DNA of 64,000 bases, taken from contig JAESIW010000137.1 of the NCBI GenBank assembly GCA_016802295.1, positions 2,037,318 to 2,101,317 of the forward strand, written 5' to 3'. The notes beneath the pieces are model-generated. The model searched no databases. It was not told the DNA's origin and saw only the letters and a list, made by a program, of their open reading frames with translations. A program made the position numbers and the translations under genes. Of this stretch, positions 1 to 10,845 are shown piece after piece. Numbering within the stretch: the stretch's first letter is position 1; each line of letters opens with the position of its first letter. The stretch comes from Brachionus rotundiformis (taxonomy: Eukaryota > Rotifera > Eurotatoria > Ploima > Brachionidae).

Positions 1-2
1 TG

Positions 3-1618
3 GACAATAGACTAAAAGAATTTCATGGAGAGCTAATAAATGATTTGGAATACAATGTAAATAATCCAAATGCAATCACTGTACAACTACCAACCAAACC
101 TCGCTCTGTTTTTTTCAGCAATTCTAAAAATATTGATTATTTAAATTCGGTAAAAAAAGATTTTGCCAAATACTTGCAAAGCTTGCTGTCAAATCCTATT
201 TTATCTATGAGTAAATTGATTAAAAGCTTTCTGGATCCAAACAGCACTGACTTTGGTTCGAGTATTTTTAATGACATAACAAACATTGGTAAGATGGTAA
301 AAGGTGTGCCGTATAAACTAAGGTTTGAAAGGGGTCAATCTCTGGATCCTTTTTTGATTAATTTACTCAGATCAGTGAAACAGCATAAGCCAAGAGAAGG
401 TAGAAAGCAAACTTTAACCGAAGATGCAGTCATCAAATTAGTACTTAATATTCAAATTAAATGTCTTTGTTAATTAATTATTTTAATAGCTTAATAATCC
501 AGTATTTCAAAATCCAAATCAAACTAATTTAAATGATGTAAAACTTCAAAATGAAAACAAATTTTTCAATAATCTCGTTACACCGTTTGAGTCTTTTATA
601 TTCTTAAGTAAAATTTAATAATCAAAAATTAATTAGGGATAAATTTGATTTTTTTTTAAAGTAAAGGAGATATATCGAATTCCTCATTGGTTAGCTATGC
701 TTGTTTTTTCATTGAAAAATTTGTATGAAAATTCTCTCAATTCATTTGTTTTCTGGACGATTAAAACGAATTTAAAAAATCAGATGGAGCCTGATTCATT
801 AAACAATTATTTACACCAATTTGAACATCTTATCTTTGAAAACGATGATACCAATCAAGCTTCTGAAGAGCTTTATAAAATAGCTTCAAATTCTATCAAT
901 GAATTTGTCAAAGAAATATTGAGCCCATTTTTTTTGAGTACTTTTTTTGTTGATATAAAAAAATAATTAAATTTATTAATTATTTAAGCATCAATTACTT
1001 CTACAAATGAAATTATTGAAAACGGGACCAAATGTTTTCTAGAAGCTTTTCAGTATCCAATCTGGAATAAACATGTAAAAAGATTTTATATTTTTTTAAT
1101 CTTTAAATTTATAGAAAAGTTTTACATAAGTGATTTAATAAGCTAATTGATAAAATTAAATAACTATTTTAAATAATTGTATTTGATAAAGTAAATTTTG
1201 AAATAAATTTTTTAGATCTTGCCCTAAATGTGATAAGTCCTCAGTTGCTGGTTTTGTCTGATCAAATCTGACCAAACTTAACCCTCGCAATACTTGATAC
1301 ATAATAAAAATATTTCATTTATTTATTTGTTAAATCAAATAAATAATTTTGATTATCTATAGTAAAATCACGATCACTTAAATATTTCATTACAGAATTT
1401 AAAAGCATAAATCATGTGGAGACATGGTCACAATTTGGACATAGTTAAGGTTCATTTTTATTTCATTATTTTTTCTATTTCAAATTTTTCTAGTTTAAGT
1501 TGATTGATATATCTAAAATTAATTTTAATTTTTTGAATAGTTAACGTATCAGCTATTAGATTCTCTGATTGAAGAATTATTTCCAGAGTTGAGTAAAATG
1601 GAAGAGACAAATTTTTAA
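3..1618 (+). CDS. SNX14: SNX14-like sorting nexin, 3' part (5' end outside window)
   Basis: Partial gene, open from the left edge. Exons read as 3-440, 490-607, 662-937, 989-1074 and 1541-1618 with matching phases. The first exon carries the end of a PX (phosphoinositide-binding) domain, with motifs RLKEFHG, FAKYLQSLL and NIGKMVKGVPYKL followed by SLDPFLINLL, as in SNX14. The later exons match the C-terminal nexin region: IPHWLAML, then NKH joined across the 467-base intron to LTYQLLDSLIEELFPEL, just before the stop. SNX14 family proteins sit on ER/lipid-droplet or endolysosomal membranes and act in lipid handling; that role is family knowledge. SNX13/25 relatives are the alternative, but the spacing of motifs fits SNX14 best. 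The last intron is far longer than the others and holds GC-richer sequence near 1216-1290 and 1390-1450. Confidence 0.85.
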
Positions 1619-1856
1619 TGTTCTACTATCAACTCCAAATTTTATAAGAATCAGTGTTTAAAAAAACCAAATTTGATATTTTTAAAATGTTTTTATAACC
1701 CTTTTTTTAACTTTCTTTTTTGTACCTTTTTAAAATAAAATTTTTTATCAAATTCATTTTTATTTCTTCTTCCAGTGGCTTGTAACATGGTCAGAACGGA
1801 AATAACCAGCTTTAAAAATAAAATATTGATTTAAAAAAAATCTTTAGGTGCAAAAA

Positions 1857-3918
1857 ATGGAATCTAAATTATATAATTATGCCAAATGTTCAGTACCGGT
1901 ATTAAATAACACATCACCAAACAATTATACCATAATGTCTGCTCTTTTATCACACATAGACTCACCCTTAGTTTCCTCAAATTCTCTTTTATCTTCTTCA
2001 GTTAATTCTTATCCCAACATAATATCATCACTGAGTCTTACTAACCAAACCATTCAATCCACTTTTTGCAAATCAGGCCGGCAACGTCCTATGATTCAAA
2101 AGCACACAAAGTGTACAAATGAGAACACTGGTTCCAAGGAAATTATATTTACAGCTAAAAGAATTAACATTCCAAGTATGGAACACAATGGACGACCAAA
2201 TCAGAATATAATCCTACAAGAAAGCAATTCCGATATGAATATGCCACAAAACCAGACAGATTTAGCCAATGACCAGTTTCCAAGTGAGCAATTGAATAAT
2301 TTAATTGTGATCGAAGCTCCTAAGAACTTTGCAATAGACTCAACAGCGTCCATGATAAACACAGATTTAATTCAAAATGCTTATACTTTGGAAAATTCAT
2401 TTGAGAATAACCAAACATCACAGGCATCGCAAATTTTGGACCAAATTAATTTTGAGGCATACAAAAACTATGTTTTGAATGAGCAGCCTAATTTTATCAA
2501 TGATCAAAGTGAACAATCTACCAATAATCAAACAAATGATATCCAAAATTTGGTCACCTATACAATTAGCTGTCCTTCCGATTGGCATCATAATCTTGAC
2601 CATATGCTCAATTGTTTTGTTTTCCTGGAAGATTGCAAAATTGATGATGTTAAGCTAAAATGCAGAATTTGCTTGAAAACATTTTCTAAAATCGACGATC
2701 TGGTAAAGCATAAAGAACTGAATGAAAGGTGTTTGAACAATTTAAGTATCGGAGACCATTTTGAAAGCTCAATTGAGACTTCAGATATTGAACAAGATTT
2801 AGACATAGATGATAATTTTAATGATAAACTATTTGATGAAGACGAAGAACATTTTGATAGATTAAATGAAGGAATGAAGAACTTTTTACTAAATGAAAAT
2901 GAAAATGATTTAAGTGATGAGTCAAATCAATCAGATGTTGATCCTGATAAATCGAATTGTTTATATTATAACAATAAATTAGTCGCTAAAGTTAAGCTGA
3001 AGAATAGTCAACGAGTTCGAAATCGTGACGATTCACCTGAAATTGACAAAGAAGACATTCAAATTGAAAAAATGCTTAAATCAAATCAGAATAAACAAAA
3101 ACAAAACAAACCAAGGCGAAAGTATACCAAAAGCAAGGCCAGCTTGGCAACAAATTTAAATTGCGAGAGTAATAACTTGGTAAATAAATGGAACAAAAAT
3201 TTTATTATATTTTTATTTAGAATGCAATAAAACTTGTCGTACTAAAGCCGAGCTTTTGGTCCATTTGCATAAACATGCGGGTAATGGACCAGAATGTTGG
3301 CAATGCGGGAAAAAATGCGCCTCGTTTAGTAATTTAGTTTCGCATGTACAATTACATACAGGCGAAAAACCATATACTTGCCAATTTTGTGGCAAACAAT
3401 TTACCCAAGATGCTCATCTTACTCGGCATATACGTCTTCACACTGGTAAGTGGAGGCTTTAATTAAGAAATAATTAAATTTAATACTTTTTTTAAGGAGA
3501 AAGACCTTTTGTGTGTAATATATGCGGCAAAAACTATAAAGATTATAGCTATTACAAGACGCACTTGAGGATACACAAGGGAGAACGTTTGTACAAGTGC
3601 AATTACTGTGGTAAAGAGTATTATGACGCAAGCTATTACAAAAAACACACTCGGCTTCATACAGGAGAAAAGCCGTACATGTGTACAGTATGTGGACGCC
3701 AATTTCATCGAAGCGATTACTTAAAGCTTCATTCTTATTCACATACGGATGAAAGGCCTTATAATTGCCACATATGTGGCAAAGGTTTTAAAATGAATTA
3801 TAACCTCAAACTTCACCTAAAAAATCATGAAGATCAAGAAATAATAAATCAGTCAACTTTAGTTAATAATAATGAAAATCAAATTTCTTATCTGATCTTG
3901 AATTCAAATAATAATTAA
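1857..3918 (+). CDS. C2H2 zinc-finger protein, 7 canonical fingers plus one atypical
   Basis: Three exons, 1857-3168, 3221-3445 and 3497-3918, give 652 residues. The N-terminal half is low-complexity, rich in Ser, Asn and Gln, followed by an acidic stretch and a basic segment. One isolated, atypical finger comes first (CRICLKTF, but ending in Cys rather than a second His). The main array of seven fingers follows, linked by HTGEKPY-type linkers: CWQCGKKC, CQFCGKQF, CNICGKNY, CNYCGKEY, CTVCGRQF and CHICGKGF are visible cores. The first finger of the array is made only by splicing: exon 1 ends in NCE, exon 2 opens with KCNKTC, giving a perfect CEKC...H-x3-H unit. That fixes the splice. Likely a nuclear DNA-binding transcription factor; orthology is not clear. 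The first ATG is at 1857, nine bases after a possible 5'-leader acceptor (AG at 1846-1847). Confidence 0.88.
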
Positions 3919-5187
3919 ATAAATTAATTTATTGAATAAATTTTCAATTTAATAAAAAAAAAGTAAATGAGAAAAATTATTTCTGGTAAGCATGTGAATA
4001 TTTGTTTATTATTATTAGTAGTAGTAGTTCTTTCTGCGACGCCTAACATGTAGAATGTCTGAGACCACCACTGCCATTAGGCAGTGCAGAGCTGCAGCAG
4101 TCTATTCCATTAAATATATCTAAAGTAGCTTCGAACCCTGAGACTGACTTATATGTTACCAAATTTTTCAGTGCTGAACTACTCTGTTTAAAAAAAAATG
4201 CCTTGTGCTTCTTCTGAAAAATAGTTTCTAGCTCTCTTTATCTCTCTCTGATGCTATTCTCTCTTATTGCTAAGGCTGGACCTATAATTACTCAACTATT
4301 TACCAGATTACTAATTTGTCCATTTCGATCTAACCAACTCTCACTCATCTTTCACTTAACCTTGTCAAAACGACTCTAAAAATCTTGAATCGATACGTAC
4401 ATACTACTTAGTATACTTCTTAGCGACACAGGGAAAATCAAATTACATTGATCTCTTGATCCAAATTTTTTTGCCATTTGCTTAGATTACATTATATTTC
4501 AAATTTTTTGAGTAATTCTTCTAAACTCACTCTTAGATATTCAGAGAATTATGAAAATATAGAATAAGATATAATTTTTTTCTTTTTTTCTATTATTTAT
4601 TAAAGTATATAAACCATATTTTTTTTAACTTGTTGATATCATTAAAGTTAATTACTTCAAAAGCAATTTAAATATCGATAAAAAATATTTTTTAGTCAGT
4701 TATATTATTGCCTCTTTTGAGAAGTAGCGAGCCGAGCAGTTATCAAAATTAGATAAAATAAACGTCTTAGAAAACTAGATTTACACAAGTTTATAGAACG
4801 AATAGTTTTTTAATACTTAATGATTTTTTAGTTAAGATTAAAGAGATACTACATGCAAGCTTAGAAAAGTTCAGATTTTATTTAACTTAGATAAAAAATT
4901 TATTTATATTTAAATTTATTTGATATTAAATTTTATATTTTTATATTTTATTATAATTTACTTTTAAACATTCTTCTTCAAAAAGCTAGACTATTTAAAA
5001 AATTGCATTCTTAAGCATTTTCAAAATACCTATTTTATTTATATGATTTCTTTAATTTGTTCATTGTAATATGAAGTTAAAACTGTAAAATTCATTTTAA
5101 AAGATAAGGATATTCAAAGTTTATTTATATTTTTTAGTTTATTTAATTAAAAAATTTTGCAAAGTGAATTTAATCAATATTTTGATA
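3919..5187. other. Intergenic, 3' flank of zinc-finger gene to 3' end of LAS1L
   Basis: Apart from the GC-richer block at about 4005-4450 (listed separately) this is plain AT-rich sequence with no open frame of note. The two genes converge here. I see no other gene. Confidence 0.6.
4005..4450 (-). mobile_element. Probable decayed non-LTR (LINE) 3' end
   Basis: GC content and codon-like structure stand out from the flanks. Read on the minus strand, the block ends in a run of trinucleotide repeats (ACT then AAT units, plus-strand positions about 4003-4027), the kind of simple 3' tail LINEs carry. Just before it is a short frame with YKSVSGFEATLDIFNGID and a stop, resembling the last residues of LINE reverse-transcriptase ORFs. 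Upstream the frame is broken by many stops. Assignment rests on this pattern only. Confidence 0.4.
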
Positions 5188-7295
5188 TCACATTTGCCAA
5201 TAATTTGATATCAACGATGTCCTGAAATTTTCTAAATTTACTGAATCATTTGACTGAGTAGTCATAATATCAAATTTATTTTTAATTAAAGGTTCTTTTA
5301 GTTCGTCGAAACCACTCGAATTTAAGCTTTCCTTTCCATCGTCTTCCTCATTTTTTAAGAATTGGCTTATGCTTAAATTTAAGCCTTCGTACGATTGCCC
5401 TTCAGCAAGACCAAGCTTTAAATTTTCATAATTCCAATCGATCTCATCTAAAATTTTAAAAATTAAAATTAATATTTTTTCTATTAGAAATAATATTTAG
5501 TAAACTTGCCTATTTTTATCCAATCTGATTTTATTCGATGTTTATTTGAATTAGAAGTAAATTTAAAATTATTAATATCATTGAACGATTCTTCTTTATT
5601 GATATTCATTTCTTGGAAAAAAATTTTTTTTTAATTAAGTATTTAAATTTATTGTCCTTACCAATGTCATAAATTGTATAGCTTTGATTTGTATCCATTT
5701 TGATTGTTTCCTCATGAGAAACTATTTGATCAATCGATTTTTGATCATTTTCATTAATTATAAAAGTCAACTGAATTATTTTGCCCAGAGATTCTGGACT
5801 GATCAGCTGATTAATAAACGACAATTTAGATAGTCTTTTAAAGTTTTAAAAAAATGAAAGCTTCTTTTGAATTTTTTATATCAAATTACTCATTTAGAAA
5901 TGGAAGTGAATATTTTCCTTGTTTTGGTTTTAAGATTTGTAATAAAACTTCATTAAGATTATATTCAAACTCAAATTTGGAAATTTTTGATTTATCTTTG
6001 GTACAATTTTTTAAATATATCAAAAATAAATAATAAAATACCATTTTTAAATGAGTTTAATTTTATCAAACTAAGAATCCACGAGAGCAAAAATTTTTCT
6101 CTTAAGTGATCAGATTGAACTAAATTACCAACTTCATTGTGGTAAGTTTCAATTATTTTATCAAACAGAAGTCTTAATGAACCCATTTTTTTATTCAAAA
6201 TAGTTAAAATTTCCATCCAAATGTTCAGAAATATTTTAGGAATTGAAATTTTTTCGTCATCAATAAATTCTTTAATTCAAATTTAGACTCGAAAAATAAA
6301 TTTTATTTCTCTTTACCTTCAGGAATGATACCAATCGAGATTAGCTGATCTTTTGTGGGAATCATAAAACCATTTTTTAAAAGCAAATCAATCACTTCAT
6401 TTTTAAATTGATTCATAGCCAGATCAATATCTTCATTTACAAGTTCTACATGGTATTTATTTTTTTTTGAATTCATAATAACCTTTTTTAAAAATTCAAA
6501 TATCTCGAATCTTTTAGTATTTTTAATTACTTGATATCTTTCGCTGATATAATCTTTGAAATTAGTTGAAATCCATGCATTAACTTTTTCTGATTTTGAT
6601 TCTTCGATAGCTGTTTCAAAATATTTATCTACATATTGTTCCTAAATTAAATTAACAATAGATAAATTTTTACTCAAATTGATCTTACTTTTAGCCATTT
6701 GTAAAGATAGTCCCTAGCATTTTCTAACAATTCAATACTTGGCAAACTAAAATGAGTAGCGTTATGACGCAAATTTACAATCCAATCAGGAATTCCAATC
6801 TTCAAAACATTTCAAAATTTTAAAAATTCCAAGTGTTCAAAAAATTCAAAGTACTTCTGTAGCTAATGTTTTGACTGGGATTGCCTTTGGTTTATTTTGG
6901 TACAATTCGGTAATAAAATTTACAAATCTAAAGTAAAATTATTGTAATTTATTTAAGAATAATTAAGTGATTTATTTAACCTGACTATACTCATTGCCAA
7001 ACATGATTGATACCAATATATTTGCTCAATAGACGCTGTTTCCATGTCTATTTGATAAAGTTTACTGATCAAAAGTTCTTTAAGACAGATCACTGTTGCT
7101 GGGGTTGAGTTATCTCTTGATTCCCAAGCAACAATTTTATACAAAGCACGTTTATAACGTTCAAAATTGCTGTCTGGATTGTACGCATCTTCCACTACCG
7201 ATTTCCATTCATTCCTTTCAGTCAATTTAAATTAAGACTGGATATCATTTTAATTATTACCAGTTCAGCCAATTGGTTATTTGTTTGATTTCCAT
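5188..7295 (-). CDS. LAS1L: LAS1-like ribosome biogenesis endonuclease subunit
   Basis: Minus-strand gene. First exons read as 7261-7295 (M E I K Q I T N W L N W), 6981-7214, 6855-6927, 6689-6798 and 6317-6641, then further small exons to a TGA at 5188-5190. The N-terminal part is the LAS1 HEPN nuclease domain: YKIVAWESR, then IPDWIVNLRHNATH, which contains the RHxxTH-type (R-phi-x3-H) catalytic motif, followed by YKWL. Downstream exons carry the helical C-terminal part (FLLSWILSLIKLN). In other eukaryotes LAS1 cleaves the ITS2 of pre-rRNA with the GRC3/NOL9 kinase in the nucleolus. Catalytic Arg and both His are present, so activity is likely kept. The protein is roughly 550-600 residues, a little shorter than the human one. 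Exons between 5188 and 6000 are less certain. Confidence 0.85.
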
Positions 7296-7475
7296 TATTT
7301 AATTTAATAAATTTTAAACAATACTGAATTTTTATTTAAAAAATTTAAATATAATTATCTAAAGTAAATTGTAAAAAAAATTGTCTTTATATTTTTAGGT
7401 TTAAACCTAAAAAAAGTTAATTTTTTTGGAAATTTTTAAGATCATAATTTTTTTAAATTTTTTAGATTATCAGGC

Positions 7476-7547
7476 GGCCTGGTGGTCTAGTGGTATGATT
7501 CTCGCTTAGGGTGCGAGAGGTCCCGGGATCGATCCCCGGCCAGGCCC
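7476..7547 (+). tRNA. tRNA-Pro (anticodon AGG)
   Basis: Cloverleaf folds fully: acceptor GGCCTGG pairs with CCAGGCC, the anticodon stem TCTCGC pairs with GCGAGA around loop TTAGGGT (anticodon AGG), and the T stem CCGGG pairs with CCCGG. The A box (TGGTCTAGTGG) and B box (GGATCGATCC) are present. Discriminator base is C. A run of six T follows three bases after the gene, a normal RNA polymerase III terminator. Position 54 is A rather than T, which also occurs in some animal tRNAs. No intron. Confidence 0.96.
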
Positions 7548-7655
7548 CATTTTTTAAAACAAATTAAAATTACTCCTTTTAAAAATTTTTTTTCTTCAAA
7601 ATAGTCAATAAGTTATTAAATTAAAAAATTATTTTTCTAATTATTTTATTATCAA

Positions 7656-8340
7656 TTATTTAGATTTTAAAATTTTCCTCTTTAGCAGAATCGAATGTCT
7701 CTCTTGGGCTTAAAATAAATAATTAATAAAAAATCAGATAAATTTTAAAACTTTACTGCTTTGTCTTTTTATTCCCGGTCGATTGAACATCTGATTTTTG
7801 AAAGCTAATGCTTTTTCTGAAGCTATGAGAGGTTTTTTATTGGTACTTTCCAAATTTACGACTGAAATGCCATATTGTCTGGCAAAAAAATTATTCAAAT
7901 TAACAATAATTAATTTAAAATTACTTATATGTCTTAAGAGGTATAAAGTCGGAAATGACATTATCTTTTAGTGAGTCTATTATTGGATTTGATTTTGAAC
8001 TAAGATCAATTTTATTTTTTTTTCCTTGCTCCCTTTGATCAAAACCAACTGGTTGCTCGCTAAGCTCTTCAAGCAACTCATCAGGAAGCTTCATCACCTC
8101 AAATTTTTTTTTCTATAAATTTTTTTTTATTAAAAAAAAAAATAATATAATTATAAGTCCTACCTTCTGTTCTATATACTTCTCTTGTCGCTCGATTCTT
8201 CTACGTTTTTGTGATTCCCTAATTGAATTTATTTGCTCTTTGATTTTTTGGTTTTGTTCAGCATTTTCGATTTTACCTGATTCAAATGATACACTTTCTG
8301 GTGCTGAATCGTCATCGCTTTCGTGCTGCATTTTACTCAT
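7656..8340 (-). CDS. NOL7: NOL7-like nucleolar protein
   Basis: Four exons (8164-8340, 7925-8112, 7757-7878, 7656-7708) give 179 residues. Acidic N terminus, then APESVSFESG, a long charged helix ending RRRIERQEKYIEQKKKKFE, LPDELLEEL, a linker, and a C-terminal part with YGISVVNLES and IASEKALAFKNQMF before a basic tail. This order and the PE-L/V-SF...EQKK...LP-LLE-L pattern match NOL7, a nucleolar small-subunit-processome protein in vertebrates. The protein is shorter than human NOL7 (about 257). The gene lies just downstream of the tRNA and close to LAS1L, which also acts on pre-rRNA. The ATG at 8338-8340 is the first in frame. Confidence 0.72.
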
Positions 8341-8589
8341 TTTAGATTTTATTTTCTAAGTTAAATACAAATTTTAAAATGATAACCTCTTTTTAAGTTA
8401 AATTTAGTTTAATAAACACAAAAGGCTTAAATTTAATTCATTTTTATTTTAAATTTATATTTACTTATGTTAAATATTCTTTTAAATTGTATATTTAAAA
8501 TATGTTCAAAATTAATTTAACAAAAAAAAACAACGAAAATGAAACAGTTTAAAATTTATTAGTTCTTTATTTTAAATTTTCTTTTAGTA

Positions 8590-9123
8590 AAACATTTGGC
8601 TCAGGGTAGTCAATTTCTAATTAATAAAGAGTTCAAGTCATGGTCAATTGGTAAATTCAAGAATCTTTACGTGGCATTTGTTAGATCTCATTTCGAGCAC
8701 GCAGTATCGTCTTAGTGTGCGTGTCCGTACACGAAGAAGGACATTTTACTGCTCGAGAATGTTCAAAGAAGAGCAACAAAATTGGTCAAGTCACTTAGGC
8801 ATCTATCTTATGAGAAGAGTTTAGAGAAGCTGGCACTCACAACCCTGGGTAAAAGAAGAAAGAGAGATCTTGTCAAATATTTCAAGATAGTTAATGGTTT
8901 TACCAAAGTTTTACCAAAGTACGATCTAAACAAACCTTGCGATTCGATGAGCTGTTCTGGTCCAGCGAGAAGTATACGAGGGTATCAACACAGAATGTCC
9001 AAACAACTGACGAGAATCAAGCAACGAGAGCATTTCTTACTTAGCAGAGCAGTAGACAACTGGAAGGTAATGACAAAAAGCGACTATAGCGATCGCAAAA
9101 TGGGGTTTCATTTGGTGAGATAG
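8590..9123 (+). pseudogene. LINE reverse-transcriptase C-terminal fragment, dead
   Basis: Frame reads FKNLYVAFVRSHFEHAVSS, then a stop at 8713-8715, then CACPYTKKDILLLENVQRRA and LSYEKSLEKLAL, the classic end of the reverse-transcriptase domain of non-LTR retrotransposons. After the stop the frame stays open to 9123. It is truncated at the 5' side: no catalytic FADD-type motif is present. The 3' end is followed by AATAGCTTATTATTATTA, a simple-repeat tail. The same AATAGCTTATTATTA ends the relic inside the TPR gene on the other strand. Confidence 0.85.
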
Positions 9124-9415
9124 ACCACAATAGCTTATTATTATTAATATTAATTAGTTATTTCAATATTCTAAATTTTTAAATAAGTTAGAAGAGTAAA
9201 TATATTTGATTCTACTTCTTAATTAATTTTATAGATGATAGATTCTGTGATTTTGGTACACAATGCCAAAATTACAAACTAGAACATATCTTTTATATCA
9301 AATCTATTATAGCAATATAAATATCTTGCTTAGAATCTCCAAGTTAAGTTAACAGTTCATTGCAACAAGACTAATTTCATAGTGTAACTAATAATGAAAC
9401 TCTGTAAGGGAAGTG

Positions 9416-9485
9416 ATGATGAGTGCTGCTTATACATCGTTATCAATATATTTAATTTTTTTTAATTGTATTTTCAAATTGAATG
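9416..9485 (+). other. Candidate first exon with signal peptide
   Basis: Tandem ATGs at 9416 and 9419 open a 23-codon frame with a hydrophobic run (SLSIYLIFFNCIF) and end exactly at a consensus donor, G|GTAAGT. That looks like the first exon of a secreted protein. I could not find a convincing second exon downstream on the plus strand, so this may be a relic or chance. Confidence 0.22.
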
Positions 9486-9818
9486 GTAAGTAAAAAATAA
9501 TTATTTATCATGGCTAGTTCGTCATTAATTTAAAATATGGACTTTTAAGATTTCATTTTTCATATTAACAAAAACTAACGAATTGATCTAAAAATGAATG
9601 TTAATTTATTTTAATATATCTATTTTTCATTTTAATAATGTGAAGTTAATCTCAAAAAATTCTATTAAGTATCATATTTTTTCTTAATAAACTAAAAATA
9701 TTATATTTGTGCAACAAGATTTCAATTATATTATAATTATAAATTAATAGTTGTTAAAAAAAAACATGCAATAATTAGAATTGATGGATATATCTTTTGA
9801 AATTTCACCATAAGTCCG

Positions 9819-9929
9819 TTAGAAATAATATCTAATGCAATCTCTTCTGATGATATCGTCAAAAACGTGTTGTTTTGTTTTGCACTCTGCTGACATGACA
9901 TCGCAGTTTTCCCAGTCTGTTTCTGGCAT
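9819..9929 (-). other. Small cysteine-containing frame, 36 codons, unrecognised
   Basis: Minus-strand ATG at 9929 opens a frame with DWENCDVMSAECKTK and FDDIIRRDC and ends in TAA at 9819-9821. The composition (three Cys, one Trp, mixed charged residues) is more protein-like than surrounding chance frames, and local GC content is raised. A longer overlapping frame on the same strand covers the same bases (9737-9991). No family recognised; may be part of the relic at 10075-10240. Confidence 0.2.
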
Positions 9930-10074
9930 AAGATTTTTTTGTTTGGTTTTTTATCTCTAAAATTTCGGTCGCTATGAAAATAAAAATTCATTAATAGTAA
10001 ACTCTCGTATCAATTTTAATTTTTTATAAAATAAAGGAAATTTAATTTTCTGAAGTAAAAATATTGTGAAAAGT

Positions 10075-10240
10075 ACGACATTTCCATTCAAACAATCAAT
10101 ATAATGCCATTGACTTTAATCTCCTTGATCATATGGAACCAAATAAATTTTATTTTCGGTTGGAGAATATAGTCCACCATTGTAAGCTTTATCAACTAAA
10201 GTAATTGAATGATTGTATCAATCTGTAAATTCCCAATCTG
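10075..10240 (-). pseudogene. Decayed exon of a YSPT...WHYID-type repeat protein
   Basis: The minus strand reads SDWEFTD-stop-YNHSITLVDKAY, then NGGLYSPTENKIYLVPYDQ, GD-stop-SQWHYIDC and NGNVV in a single frame. The GG-YSPT-N-IYLVPY...WHYID pattern recurs in uncharacterised eukaryotic proteins, sometimes in tandem copies; that statement is from memory and no function is known to me. Two in-frame stops (TGA and TAA) break it, and no neighbouring exon restores it, so I call it a pseudogene fragment. Confidence 0.55.
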
Positions 10241-10845
10241 ATTTAATTAGATTATTTTAAAATATAATACTTTTACTAAGTAAAATGTATTTGTAGACAT
10301 TGTTATATTTTTCTTTATTAAAATTTTTATTAAACCTCATTTATACATATTCTTGTTTATTTTTGTCTATTAGACCTTATATTTTATTCATTTGATATTT
10401 TATATGATTTAAAATTTGATAACAATTAATTTTAAATTTATTTTGACATTATTAAATTAATACTTGAATTTTACTAAAAAAAAGAAAAGTTTCAAAGAGA
10501 TTTTTATCTTCTATGAATACTCTTTAAAAAATATCTTTTATTCAACTATCTAATTTAAGAAAAGGTATAAAAGTTTCTTTAGTACAATAGATTTTCGATT
10601 TAATGAAATGGAAGACATTATTTGGTTATAATGTGCAGTATTATTGACTGAATTTTTGATGGTCACTAAATAATATCTTTTAATGGTTAATTGACTTTTA
10701 TTTTAAAAAATAAACATTTAAATTACATTTTGTTTAACAAAAAGAAGAAACATTTTAAAACAACTAAAAAATACTGAAAAAAAATTACCACATTTGATTT
10801 TTGAATTAAGAGGGAAAAATTAGTTAAATATTTAAATTATACAAT

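Larger units (their letters stand above)
9124..10845. other. Intergenic stretch with relics and small candidate exons
   Basis: AT-rich, with no complete gene. It holds a candidate signal-peptide exon (9416-9485, plus), a 36-codon cysteine-bearing frame (9819-9929, minus) and a decayed coding fragment (about 10075-10240, minus), each listed separately. The rest, including 10250-10845 downstream of the Eph gene, shows nothing recognisable. Confidence 0.5.

Noticed and set aside
10075..10240. Idea that TAA/TGA are read as sense codons
   Set aside because: All other genes end at normal stops and have none inside; only relics contain internal stops.
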